NCBI GenBank assembly: GCA_964019415.1
Contig: OZ025890.1
Coordinates: forward strand, 2,745,553-2,809,552
Source of the DNA: Ianthella basta
Lineage: Eukaryota; Porifera; Demospongiae; Verongiida; Ianthellidae
DNA length: 64,000 nucleotides
Reading direction: 5' to 3'
Shown here: positions 34,588 to 52,200 of the stretch, piece after piece
Layout: every line of letters begins with the position of its first letter
Numbering within the stretch: position 1 is the stretch's first letter
Position numbers and translations under genes: made by a program
Notes under the pieces: generated by a model
Database searches by the model: none
Told to the model about the DNA's origin: nothing
What the model saw: only the letters and a program-made list of their open reading frames with translations

Positions 34588-35872
34588 GATCTAACGCATC
34601 ACACATCCACGGGGAATAAAGCATACACTTATTAGCCATTACGTTTAAGTTCACTAGAATAACAGTACTGTAGCAGAACATCACCTACAACTTAGCCATC
34701 CCTGCAGTAACGCTAGGCAACTGTCTAGTACGTATGTAATGCTGGTGAAATCCACTGTCCACTGTTTATCGTGATACAACAACAACGAGGGCATGGACAT
34801 AATTATATGTGCATTAATGTGCATTAGGATGATGCTGTGTCATACTGTCATCAATTCTGAGACCTGACAGCTATTGTATATACAAGAAGATTCACCACTA
34901 CCACATGACATAGCGTAGCAATACATAGGAACGTGATTTATTTAAAGATTATTCACTGACGTATAGGAATCTGCAAATTCCAGAATGCACGAGTGTCACA
35001 GTATACTGCATGAGCTGTACATATGTATACCGGTACGCTCACTCACTGCTGCAGTTATTCAGTCTACAAGTTGCCGAGACAATGGACAACATTCTCATTG
35101 GTAAGGCAAAAGATTGTAGAGATAAAATGCAAAGGAGAAACTGGATTATTTGTCCTAGGCTTGAACCCAGATTATAGCTCTGTGAAAACATGTGGGGGTG
35201 GAAGGACAGCCTGACTGATGACTGCTCCTCCACACTCCCAAAGGCAGGCCCAGGCACCAAGAAACAGTGTACTTTTTCATAAGTGTGAAGTTGCGAAAGG
35301 GTGAACGAATGAATGGTCAGTGCCAAATCTTCAGTTCATTCAGAGCCCCATCTGGTTTGGGCTGAAACTATATTGTACGTATGTTGCTAATATTCAGCAT
35401 ACTGTACGGATGTGGTTGGCCTGTGGTTTTCCAACACTGCACACACGAGGAAAGCAATCGCTAACTTTGTTGGGACCTGATAAGATTGCTGGTAAGACTA
35501 GGCACCAGTGATTCTGTAAGTACAATTATGGCATTCACAGTCCTACGTATTTCAGCATAGTACTGCTTGCTAGAGTTAAGTTTGCCTGCAGAGAGTGCAA
35601 ATTTGATTGCTACTACCAATGAATAAGGCAAAGCTTTGTGAGCTGCACTTTCAAAAGCCATGTCCCACACCTTCTCCAAGGTAGGAAAGGAAAGCAACTT
35701 AAGCCAGAGCCAGTGTAAGTTAGTTTTCCATTGCAACAATGCATATTCTCCATGCTCTACAAATATCCACATATCAAGAGTGCCACATCTTCCTGCACTA
35801 TTCGCTGTGGTAGAGGTATTGTGCAATCCTCCCACACCATATGTCCATGTACTGCCATTATAGACAAGCATG
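34588..35872. other. Intergenic region between collagen gene and PTB adaptor
   Basis: Contains the collagen 3' UTR. A minus-strand open frame at 35461-35871 has a hydrophobic, protein-like translation, but its phase does not join cleanly to the last supported adaptor exon. Nothing else seen. Confidence 0.5.
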
Positions 35873-40544
<4,672 letters not shown>

Positions 40545-40608
40545 CGCGAAGGGGAGGGAACCTAGGCGTGGCCTATGAATATCCTTAGTAGGGAATTCCC
40601 CATTAAGG
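40545..40608. promoter_or_regulatory. Bidirectional promoter between PTB adaptor and RPUSD4-like gene
   Basis: Only 64 bases separate the two divergent start codons (40544 on minus, 40609 on plus). Both leaders and core promoters must overlap here and extend into the first exons. I see no TATA box. Confidence 0.75.
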
Positions 40609-42747
40609 ATGTTCGGAGCAAGATTTAATGGCGTTCGTAGCACTTGTATTGTGCTCGTCCGCACGTACGCAAGGCCGGCACAGATGAGATTGCCGAACAA
40701 AAAGGATACCAAGAGTCGCACAAACGAAGTGCTGCCCGAAACCAGTAGTAAGACATCTGGAGAACTTCCCAAGAAGAAGGTCGAGCGAAAAGAGCTTCCC
40801 GTTCTCCAGCCTATCTCGCGTTTGAAAAGTCATCAAGCCCACGCCATGGTCCTGCACAAGGATGGTGAGGCGGATGCGCACCCATTCGCATGCTTTACCA
40901 CCGCATCAATGTGTTGTGTGTAGCGCATCACTGAGATACGTAGAACCCGTTTTGTTGCCCAATGGTCCCTTCCCCACGTGCACCACATCTGCATGATCTC
41001 TGCAGAGCATGTTGTAGCCATCGACAAGCCTTTTGGCTATGCTGTACACGGTACGTGCACCTACCAGCCCTTCCCTTTCCCCGTGTTGGTTAAGCTGGCT
41101 AGATGTGCTCTCCCCAATCTTGTTGGTAGGTGGTCCAGGGGTGAGAAAGAGTTTGGATGATTTACTCCACTTTTGGCGCTTTGAGAGCCCCGAAGTGCCA
41201 TCCCTGGCCCATCGGCTTGACAAGTAGGTGCTAGAAGAGGGAGGGTGCTTACATTCTGTCATGTTACTCAGGCAATAGAGCCTTTGGCCATCTTCTTGGG
41301 TACTGCGCAGAGAGACAACGGGTGTCCTCATACTCACAAGACATGCAGACTCAGCCAGAAGGATTGCAAGAAGTTTTCAACAACATGAGGTTAAAAAGAA
41401 GTACCTGTAAGTATATGGTGGTGGTTGTGTGCTTGTATCTTGAGTACAGATTCCATGCTTGTATCATTTCTCTTCTGGTACTGCACAAAGGGCTCTAACA
41501 GTGGGTGTACCTTCAGCTGAGGAAAGTAAGTAGAAATTAGTTTTGATTCACTCTGTAGGTTTTGTCAGTCATCCTAGTTGTGTTTGGTACACTGCAGGAT
41601 CCATCATGGTGCCTCTGATGGAGCAGAATGTGTCTACCAAGCTGACAGCCAAATCAGGGAGTTATAGGGTATGAAGTCATGCTCCCATACATGTACTGTT
41701 GCAGTAGGTGAGGTCTGTGCAAGCGTTATCTGCTGTCTACGTACTTCAGAGTTTGGTCTACCTATTAGTAAGGATGGACCTGGGGGGGGGGGGGGGGGTT
41801 CCAGAAACTGGTCAGATTACCTTAGTCTCGCATAGCCAGACCCCCATTTTGCTGTGACTCTGCCCTCCTGAATGGCAATCTGGCTAAGCAAGTCTAAGAC
41901 AACATCTAGGTAGGATTTACAAGTATCTGGCCTGCAACTAAATTTCTTTATGCTTCCCTATAACTTATGTCCCTGCCTGGAAACCAAACACTAAACATTC
42001 TGAATCAGCCCTTGATTATCATGCTAATATGTACTGTTACTGTGCCCTGGTTTGTATGCACACTCCACTGTATATTGATACACAATGTGCATGGCCTTGC
42101 TGTGAGAATTGTGCTTTTCTTGTTATTGTCTGTTTTGTAGCAAGTGTTGCGGTACGACTTGGCTGAGAAAATCACAGAGGTACGTACACAACATGACTAG
42201 ATGCATTCAACTCTGCTATTACAGCTGTGACTGTCTCCCCACTGATGTGTGGGCGTAGATGATTTGTGCATAACTTTGAATGTTCCTGTTTATCCCACTC
42301 TTCCAGGACATGGTGGGCCGTCCCTACCCTGGGAGCAAGCGAGTGAATGTTGCAAGGACAGACTATACTGTTTTGATGACCCACTACTCAAGGAGTGCTC
42401 TGTTGGAAGTGCGACCTGTCACTGGTTTCAAGCACCAGCTCCGAGTACACCTAGCAGGGGCGCTGGGGACACCCGTCATTGGGGACTACAAGTATGGGGG
42501 CAGTCAGTTCAGGAAGAACGAGTGGTTGACTAAGCAGCTCGATAGACTGGGACCGAATTTCTACAAGGGTGTGATCTACCTTCATGCCTTCCAACTGGTG
42601 CTCCCCAAGTACAGCGAAGGGCGTGACCTAGTCATTAGCGCACCTCTTCCCCATCACTTCACAGAGACACTGCGGAGACTTGACCTGCAGTTACCTCGGC
42701 AGTATGGAGACATCATTGCTGCACAGAGGTGGTCATATCTGCAGTAG
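40609..42747 (+). CDS. RPUSD4: RNA pseudouridine synthase, RPUSD4-like, mitochondrial
   Basis: Eight exons: 40609-40864, 41006-41050, 41130-41223, 41311-41406, 41491-41525, 41598-41668, 42141-42179 and 42307-42747, in frame to 358 aa (human RPUSD4 is 377). Residues 1-27 are Arg-rich without acidic residues (FGARFNGVRSTCIVLVRTYA), fitting a mitochondrial presequence. The RluA-type core follows: VVAIDKPFGYAVHGGPG, the catalytic motif LAHRLDKETTGVLIL (Asp131), ARRIARSFQQHEVKKKYLAL, and late motifs VRPVTGFKHQLRVHLA and GTPVIGDYKYGG. The enzyme isomerises uridine to pseudouridine; human RPUSD4 acts on mitochondrial 16S rRNA and tRNA. RPUSD3 is the other close relative but has lost key residues, so RPUSD4 fits better. 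Confidence 0.93.
41771..41996. repeat. Composite MITE remnant in RPUSD4-like intron 6
   Basis: GGATGGACCTGG and TTCCAGAAACTGG resemble the element at 53463-53622 (GGCGGATCCAGG, then TTTCCAGAAACTGG), as does the far end (ATGCTTCCCTATA, CTGGAAACCA). Within it, TAGTCTCGCATAGCCAGACC (41824) matches the inverted-repeat end of the element at 59629, so one element may be nested in another. Confidence 0.6.
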
Positions 42748-43239
42748 AGCACACACGGCCTGCAGCTTATGTCGTGTACATTAATTGTATGCCAAAATAC
42801 ACATGCAGTATATTATACATACTTTATACTGTACGTTGCCATTCTCTGTACAATTAGGAGCTTCATCGATATCTGCACAATTCATTGTCAACCCATCTTA
42901 AAGTCTCACCAGTTTTCATAATTATTTAAATAATAATGATCAATTGATTATAGCTTGAATTTGTGCAATTGGTGCAATTAATATTGGTGCACAGGCATGC
43001 ATACATGCAGCAACATTGTCTGCCTGAATTTGTATTAATTATAATGGATTAACTTATAATTTATTCTGATTGTATGGGCATGCATGCTGCATGCATGTAT
43101 GTATGTATATATGTTACGTATGCATGTTACTGATAAGCTAGTTGTATCAACACACAGGTAGGTACAGGTATGTGGATAATGAAGTAAATAAAAAGTACAC
43201 ATTCATGTATTGTGCTGACAGTACTATACACGTGTGCAG
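42748..43239. other. Convergent spacer RPUSD4-like / TYW1
   Basis: AT-rich 3' flanks of two convergent genes. A reverse-strand AATAAA (43060-43065) lies about 175 bases past the TYW1 stop. No other gene. Confidence 0.7.
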
Positions 43240-46200
43240 TCAACAGCCAGAAATGTCCTTTTTGCTCTTTCTGTGCCATCTTGTCTCAGCAGGGTCAAAT
43301 CCCCTTTGACTGTGTCCAATTAGTGCCCACTCTGGTGTTCTAGCAACATAGTCCAGGGAACTGAATGTTTGCCGGCCTTCACTACTTTCATACAGCTTAA
43401 TCTGTAGTGGGTGGGGCGGGGCGGGGAGCCGAGGAGTATACAGGGGGTGAATAGAAGGTGAGTGAGGAGTGAGCAAGGTATGTATGTGTATGTTGTGGAA
43501 TCATGCAGGTCTGCAATGCATAATGCACTCACCAGTTGGTGGAACTTGTCATAATGAATCCAAGTGTGCCAGGCTCCATCAATCTTGAACTGTACATGCA
43601 AGAACGATACTCAAGTGAGGTATCTACTCATTATACTGTTCTCTTCTCTCCTCCATTGATCACGTTTATCACTTTACCCCTCTCTCTCCCTCCCACTCTC
43701 CTCTTCCCTCCCCCCCTCTCCTGTCTCCTTCCCTTCCCTCCCCCCCTCTCCCATCTCCACCTCTTCCCTCCATCCCTCTCCTATCTCCTCCCCTTCCCTC
43801 CCTCTCTCTCCTATCTCCTCCCCTTTCCTCTCTCTCCTGTCTCCTCCCCTTCCCTCCCTCCTTCTCCTATCTCCTCCCCTTTCCTCTCTCTCCTGTCTCC
43901 TCCCCTTCCCACCCTCCCTCTCCTATCTCCTCCCCTTCCCTCCCTCTCCCCCTGTCCCTTCCCCTTCCCTCTGTCCCTTCCCCCCATTAACCTTCTCATG
44001 GGCCAATAGCACACAGTTGGAGTGCTCGTGTTCACAGGCTATCTCGTAGCCCTCCAGTCTGTCCGCCAACTTGCTGACAAAGCCCAACACCTCTTCGTGC
44101 CATGGGATGTTTGCCATGGTGATGGAAGAGGCCTTGGATGTACCACAGTAAGTGACACCCTACAATTAAGACAGTGGGAGAAACCAGACTAATCTTGGAC
44201 GGTGACTGAGCTACGTACTTCAAACCTACACAGGCTGCACTGAGGAGCCCACATATAACAGTGACACTTCACATGTGAGGAACCCTTTAGGGTCCTCTTC
44301 TGATGAAGGCTAAGGGGTGAGACGAGAGGGACAGCACTGCCACTAGCTCACCTTCACTTCAATGAAGTCCGGTTTCCCCACACTGACCAGTTCGGCATAA
44401 GCGTCCAGCTCCTCTGTGTTCCACTCCTTCACCAGCGTTAGACGGTAGACAGTGCGCTGGCCCTGAAGGTGGCAGAAGAAGCGGTTTGAGGAGAAGGGTG
44501 TTGATACACATACATTACTACACATGTGGTACCAAGTGGCATATACTTCTACCACATTGAGCACAAACATAGCAGGATGCACACTCTTATAGTTCACACA
44601 AAGTTGATGGTGCAGGTACCTTCTCTGACAGGGCCTTTAAGCTGTTGAGGAACCTTGGCCAAAAGTCCTTAAAGAGAGGACGGTCAATCTTCTTCAGGCT
44701 CTGTTCTGTGCTAGCGTCGACACTGACATACAGCTGTGTCACAGGGACCAGGCTCCTGTGAGGGGACAGGTAAAAGGAATAAAGTGGTGGCAGCACACAC
44801 TAATGTACACAACAGATACATACATACACCAGGTTGAAAATACACACACGTTGGCCACAGTAGTACTATGAACAGTAATACCAAGGCTTTAAGGATGCAG
44901 ACGTTGAGGCTACATGCTGGCACACAGCTGCTGAGTGTGTGTGTGTCCATGGCAACCTGAAGAGGGAGCTTACACACGTGGCCTATTCGTCTGTCGAGGA
45001 TGCCGTGCTACTTCTTCACCACCTAGGTCAGGGTGCCCTCATGGCAAAGAATGACATAAAGGATGCATACCGCATTATCCCAATCCATCCACATGATAGA
45101 CGCTATTTGGGGATTGAATGGCAAGGACAAATTTTTGCCGATAAACAGATGCCATTTGGCCTGGCTTCAGCTTCAGTGATTTATAGTGCACTATCCGAAG
45201 CCCTTGAGTGGGTGCTGCAGCATAGGGGGTGCGGCACACTCTCCACTATCTGGATGATTTCTTAGTCGTAGGCTCTCCTGGCTCCCCAGAGTATGCCAAG
45301 GCCTTGGCCATCACCCTCGACACTTGCCAGGTATTGGGCGTTCCATTGGCTCTGGGCAAAGATAGAGGGGCCCAGCACTTTGCTTTCCTTTCTGGATATA
45401 ATCCTTAACTCTGTATCAATGTGTGTGAGCTTGCTCGATGACAAGCTTCACAGGTTACGAACAATGTCAGATCAATACATTCATGCTAAGGTTGTTTGGG
45501 ACTTGCAGTCCTTTCAAGCACTGATAGGTCACCTAGTCCACACTTCAAAGGTCCTGCCTCTAAGGAAAGCTTTCCCCTCAGCCATCTATTCTCAGTCCAG
45601 GCTCTTCTGAAGCCTGGTCAGATTCACAGGTTGAATCAGGCAGCTCGCACCGACTTAGTCTGGTGGTATGCACAATGCCAATCATGGTCTGGCTCATCTG
45701 TACCCAGTTTCTATTGTTGAGACAGCCAGCTCATCACTTATCCACTGATGCTTCAGGATCTTAGGGCTGTGGGACCCTTGCTTACCCAAATTGGCTTCAG
45801 CTCCCATGGCACATGCCCCTTCCTGCCTCCTCCATTGCCTTTAAGGAACTGCTACCCATTGTGGTGGCGGTAGCAGTGTGGTGCCATAGCTGGAGTGGAT
45901 CATACATTCTGTGTCACTCAGACAATGTGGCGGCAGTGGCTCAAGTCAACACTTTGCATGGTTGTGACCCCCCAAACAGCTCATCTCCTCCGTTGCCTGG
46001 CTTACTTCCAGGCACAGACAGACTGTAGGATTCCGGCAGTTCACATCCCTGGTCATCTGAAGATTAACGCAGATGACCTCTCGAGGAACCGGGCTGAGTG
46101 AATTTGCCAGTGGTTCCCTCATTTGTCTCCTTAGGTTAAAGGTTAAGGGTCAGAGATTAAAGGTTAAAGGTCATGCCAGGGACGGGCATCCCCGTCAAAC

Positions 46201-49200
46201 CAAGGAGTGGGTCCAACGGTCCCCTCCTCTGTATCTGTTGGAGGTGCCCAACCCTTGGGCACCAGGTAAGTGTTCGACGGGACGTAGTAACCGTGACATA
46301 AATTGTAACTACACATACGTAGCATAATATGAGAAAGGTCTCTGTACATACATGCTCACCTGATTGCCTCTGGGAACTGTGCATTAGTGACCAAGAAGGT
46401 GGATATCTCCTTGTGGTGCAGCAGGCCCACCAGGCGGTTGATCTCCGGGTACATGATGGGCTCCCCCACCAGCGAGAGGGCACAGTGCTTGGCCTGCATC
46501 CCCTCAGCCATACGCTCTGGCTGCACCCCAGGGACACCTGGAGTGGAGGAAAAGATGGGTCAGTGTGTTGTGTGTGTGTTGGTGTGTATTGTACGTGTGT
46601 CTGTGTCTGTGTGTGCACGCACGGGTAGGTGTGTTGTTTAAGTGTGTTTGAGACTACATGCAAACATGTATTACTGGTATGTAAGTGTACAGCACACACA
46701 GGTGTGCATATTCATGTGCTGACAGTGGTTGTTGCATTCACTGCACCTCTGAACTGTTTGATCATCTGGTAGTGGTTCTCCAGTGCCTGCTTCACTATCA
46801 TCTCGGGCTCATCCATCTGCCACTTCCACTCAGTCCCCACTGGGTTGGTGTGGTGCCTCCAGCAGAACACACACTTGTTGGCACATGCCAGGCTGGGGGT
46901 GGTCTCCATGCAGCGGTGGCTCTCAATCCCATAGAACGTATGCTTGTAGCATCCTCCACGGCCCCTCAGCATGGACTTGGTCCAGCGGCACAGCTTGACA
47001 CCGGAGTGAGACCCCACAATGCGGTACCCTGTGTGGGAAGGAAGGACACACACACAAGGATAATGGTCCCCACAGCACGTGTCTATCCAATCAATCATAG
47101 ATAAATCCTTCGACACTACCAACCAACCATACACACATTTGTACAGTATTTGCATGCATGTGAATTTGCACACACTCACACATGGTCACACCCACCCACT
47201 TTACGAGTTCACTGGCAACTGCTTCTTTTACAGCATGTTGAAACACACTCAGAAGCACACTGAGCTGTTTCTAACATGTCTCCAGCTTACCTTGTTTCGT
47301 TAGTGACTGCCGAAGCACAGGAGTGACCATTTCCCTTGGAGCTCCTCCACCAGTGCTCCCACTGCCCTTCTCCTCTCCTTCGCCATCCTTTTCTTCTCCC
47401 TCACAGCCCACTGTTGCTGCATCCCTTGCGCTGGTACCAGACACAGCCCTAGCTCCCTTCCTCTGTTTGTTAGCAGTGGCTGCACTCCCTCCAATGTCCT
47501 CCAGATCAACCACCTCTTCATCTTCATCCTCACTAGACTCAACCCTATCCACCTGCAAGCAAACATGGCACTGATGAACAGTAGTATTCTGTGATATGAG
47601 CACACGAGCTAGGTGTGTATGTAAAACTTTTCATACCTGCATGAAAATTATTAATAACACTGAAGGCTAATAAGATACTTGTCACTTTTTACGCTGGTTT
47701 CAACGCTTCACCACCCTGATCAATCACACTCAACTCAGTGACCATGGCGACTCACTCCAAGAGAAAGGATTCCAAGAGGAATTGTGGCACTACTAGCACT
47801 GGTTGATAATTATCTGACTTTTGGCCACCAGAGAAGAGAATGTAGCAGCCTCCTTAGAAGAAGTGCACAAACAGCTTCAGCAGCTCTCACATCCACTTAT
47901 AGGTCTGAGTCGCCTCAGGCCACTGAAGCACCAGACTCCGGTGTGTGCCACAGTTAGGAGATTACTACCCCAACTGCTCCTGATTCACAAACTAATAAGA
48001 GTACGATCAAGTGTGCCCAGGCTCAAAAATGCATTCCAAGCTAAAACAGCTCACTATTATGAAAGCACCCCCTATTGAGCACCAGGCTACAGTGATGGTG
48101 ATGGCAGTGATAGCTCTGCCTGCCCAGTCAGAGAACAACAAACTGTCAGCAGTTGACAGCTACATCATGACTGTCATGAAGCTTTGTCTGAGCCCCAGCA
48201 ACTACGTATGATTAGGCATTCCAGTATGGGGTCTCTGACTCCATGGTCAGCAGAATCATGAAGAAGTGGACATGTGCCAAGGATTCCAACAGATCATATT
48301 GTGACTTTGGGGTCTAGGCAACAACTGGAATATTTCATGTAGAGCAGCTTATTATACCTGGCATAAGTTGACCTCCACCAAATCGCCTTCACAGTGAGCA
48401 GCAGCACCATACCACAGTAAAGGTGGCAGTGACTGTCATTCTAGAGCCTGGGCCTCCCTGGCCCCAAATAGCACTAAAACATTGCAATCTACCTCTGTAG
48501 AGCAGCCACTTCTCTATAAAGGTCAGTAAGACCTGGCCCACAGGTGGCTGTCTTAGACAGGTTCCACTGTACTACTAAAACACTAGTCTGTACTGTTGCT
48601 ACTGCACGTACATGTACATAAGATGGCAGAAATGACCCAGTGTAAGTTTGAAAACTAAGATGAACTTGCTCATCAAACTGTGCCAAGGGGAAGCACTCCA
48701 CATAACAATTTGGACTACACAAGCCAATAAATCACCTCACCTGCTTGGCAGCACTTCCAGTTGCATTGCTCCTATGAGACAAGTGGTCGGAGGCTACTCC
48801 CAAGAGCCGTTCAACCAGCTTTGCCTTCCATGCTGTGAAGTCAGCTTCAATGCTGCCACACTCGCTCTCAGCTACGTTCTGATCTCCCAGGCCCAATGGA
48901 AGCAGCCTCTTGGCAGACAACCTTGCTAGGGATGCGTCCAATGACACTGCAGCCTACGTATGTATGTATGTACATATAGGTATATACAGTACGTACATGT
49001 GTGAGAGGTAGGAAGTGAATTAATACTGCGAATGCACACATGAGGTGAGTGTAGGTGCTTTACGCTGGAAAGAGCATGCAGTCCACTCTAGAAACAAGCA
49101 TGGATAGTGCAAACCAGTCTGGTTGGCTACACCATACCCACTCATGCTTGTGGACATTCACAGACAGGCCGGGGGAATAAGGTCTAACAAGCCGGGCTAG

Positions 49201-52200
49201 ATGCGCCATATAACCCCCCATACAGTGTGGACAGTGTGCTGCTTACTTTCTATCAGAAAGCTGAAAGGGTCATGTGGCATAGTGTACGTACATTCAAACT
49301 GTATAGAGCACAGGCTACCAGTTCTTAACGGTTGCTGGACCACACCCACCTTGTTAAAGTTGTCTTGATACAGGGAGTTCCCCAGTCCAAACACACAGAA
49401 CTGCATCTCCTTAAGGAGTGCCTTTTGCACCCGAAAATCATTTGATGCATCCCATACCCAGTCACAGAACCACTCCACGCCCTCAGGGGGCCGGCCGTCA
49501 GTGAAGGTGGACACAATGAAGATGGACACACAGTGCTCACTACAACACTACATAGAGAGAAGAAGGAAGGAAGATCTATGGGCAAAGCTGCCAGATTCAC
49601 TGGTTGAAGTAGTAAAAGCAAATTTACACAGCACCTCTGCAGTGAGACAGGTCCCATAGGTAGCTGATCAGACAGGTTGGGTCACTGTAGTCATGCAACA
49701 GCAGAGTGTTCTTTGTTGGTTAATAAGGTACAGTAGCAGACTACTAATAGACAATTAGGGTAGTAATTAGTTTACTGTTGGGTTGCTTGGAGGAGCCCTA
49801 GTGTGAGGTATGTATTGTCTTGTGTGCTTGCAATACATAACACTGGATGTGATACGCACATGCCACAGGTGGTACCCAGTGCAAATGGATGTGATTCAAG
49901 AGGCTAGCCAAGATAACAACAGGATTTGTACATCATTTACGTATGCCACTGACTCAACTCAACCTTCTCATCATCATTGTAAACTTTGAAGTTTCCATGA
50001 TTTCTATTGCCATGAATGTAAAACCCGAGTTACACCCCATGTAGGCATGCAGCATACCAAAGGACACAGCTTCCAAATTGGGGCTACCACCACTGAACAC
50101 CCCTGTATCCTAGCAACAGATGTTAAGGACGAGGTTTTGCCAACAAATCGATGTATTTCATGGGACACATGCGTCTTTGAGTGTTCTGAGCACGGTGAAG
50201 TTCACAGCTTCGTAGGACACTCGACTGTCAAGATTTTGGGAGCGAACAAAGAAGCTGCATGGATGAACAAACTTTGGTACCCATGACTGTTGGCTGTAAG
50301 ATGTTTTGGGTGAGTACATTGTTACTGATGTGACTTGCCAGCTGGCTTGAATGGTTTGATAGACAAATTGACCCAATTCTTCACCTCTATCCATTAGAAT
50401 AGCCTCCTTTGTCATGCCCCTTTCCAAGTGTGTTCTAATGCGAAGGAAGGAAGCCAGGAGAAAGCTTCCTTTGACAAGGCCGAGATGGGACTGAGGACAG
50501 CATAGAACTGCAGTCTACAGTAGGAGATCAACCAGAAGTCTGTGATACAAGTGCGAAGGATGTAGCTAGCTAGCTACTTGGCAAACTCCAGCTCTTACAG
50601 GGCCGTAGGACGTGGTATGGCCAGTACGGCTATGGCCGTACTGGTTTTTGGCCAGACAACAGTTTTATATATATATATTTTTAAAATGCAGTGTTTTTAG
50701 CTACTAAAGTGTTATCCCTACCCCCTACCCCAAACTAACCGTGGTTTGGGAGTCAATACAAGCATACCAATGACTCTAGACACAGGTTACAGATAGTGAC
50801 AAAGCCAGTCAGATCAGTTTGTTGTGCCACACACACCCGTGACCCGCTCGGCACGACCATTTCGCCGCCATGTTTTCTGATGAAATAGATGGGATTTGTC
50901 ATTAAAAACATAGAGACCGAATGTCATTGCTGAACGGTTGAGATTAGCAGCTACTAATCACTGTAGCGCGTAAATTAGACTAACCAATCGATGGCTTGCA
51001 CGTGTTAAATGTGAAGTCAGAGCAACATGGTGACACAGAGTCAACTGGAGCTGTCTCTTCCTGACGTGATTGAATGTAATTCAATAAAATCTTCATGAGG
51101 CTGAAATTGGTCGTCAACACTTCGGAAGCACACAATGACCTGCTCTTTATTTGAAACATCTGTGACTTCGTCCGCCATGATACAAAAGAACTTTGAATTT
51201 CATTCTTGTTGTTGGGTCATTTTCCTCGACATCTCAAAGGCTTTTGACACAGTGAACCACCAACTACTACTGTCACGTCTGAGAGAGTTTGGCCTTGACA
51301 CTGCGACCTGTGGACGGTTCTCATCCTATCATGCTGACAAGTGTCAGACCTGCATCAATGCAGTGCAGTCAGAAGAGATAGCAGTGGACACTGGAGCACC
51401 GCAGGGCTCTGTGCTTGGTCCACTTTTATTCTCGCTATTTGTCAACAATCTTCCAGCTCAGCTCCAAGGAGTCACCACTGTTTTATTTGCAGACGACACC
51501 AGCCTATACATAGCAGACCGTTCCACTGAAGACATTTCCAGCACACTAACACGTGCACTTGGTTCTGCACACAAATGGCTGCTGGACAGCGGGCTAAAGC
51601 TCAATGTGGGCAAGACTAGGTGCACGTTGATCTCTTTCAACTGGTGAAAGTCATTGTCACCCCTCAATGTGCAGCTGGATGGTGTCTGCATTGAACAGGT
51701 CTGCACCCACAAGTTCCTTGGCGTGATGGTGAATCAGTCACTTTCCTGGAGTAACCACATCGACCTGGTCTCCAGCAGAGCTTCTAAGGGACTAAGCCTC
51801 CTTCGGAGGATTGCATGGTTCCTGCTGAAGCATGTCTTGTGCTGCTTCTATAATGGCTATATTTTGCCCCACCTGACTTATGCAGATGCTGTATGGGGAT
51901 CCTGCACATGTGCAGAGAGCGACCGGCTTGAACGCTTGCAGAACTATGCTGCCCGCATCCTCCTTGGCAGGCGTAGGGATGCATCAGCCACTGCCATGCG
52001 CCGTGAGCTTGGGTGGCCGATGCTGGCATCAAGGCGAGCACTTGCTGAATTGCAACTTGTTTTCAGATGTGTTACAGGCTGTGCTCCACAGTGTCTGGCT
52101 TCTCAATTTGTGCAAAACACCAACATCCACCTTCACAATACACGGTCAGCAGTGGCTGGAGGCATTCATGTCCCCAAGGCCAGGACTGATTTTGGGAAAA

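Noticed and set aside
35461-35871. Further exon of the PTB adaptor
   Set aside because: Protein-like translation, but no acceptor gives the right phase from the donor at 35905; left as unexplained open frame.
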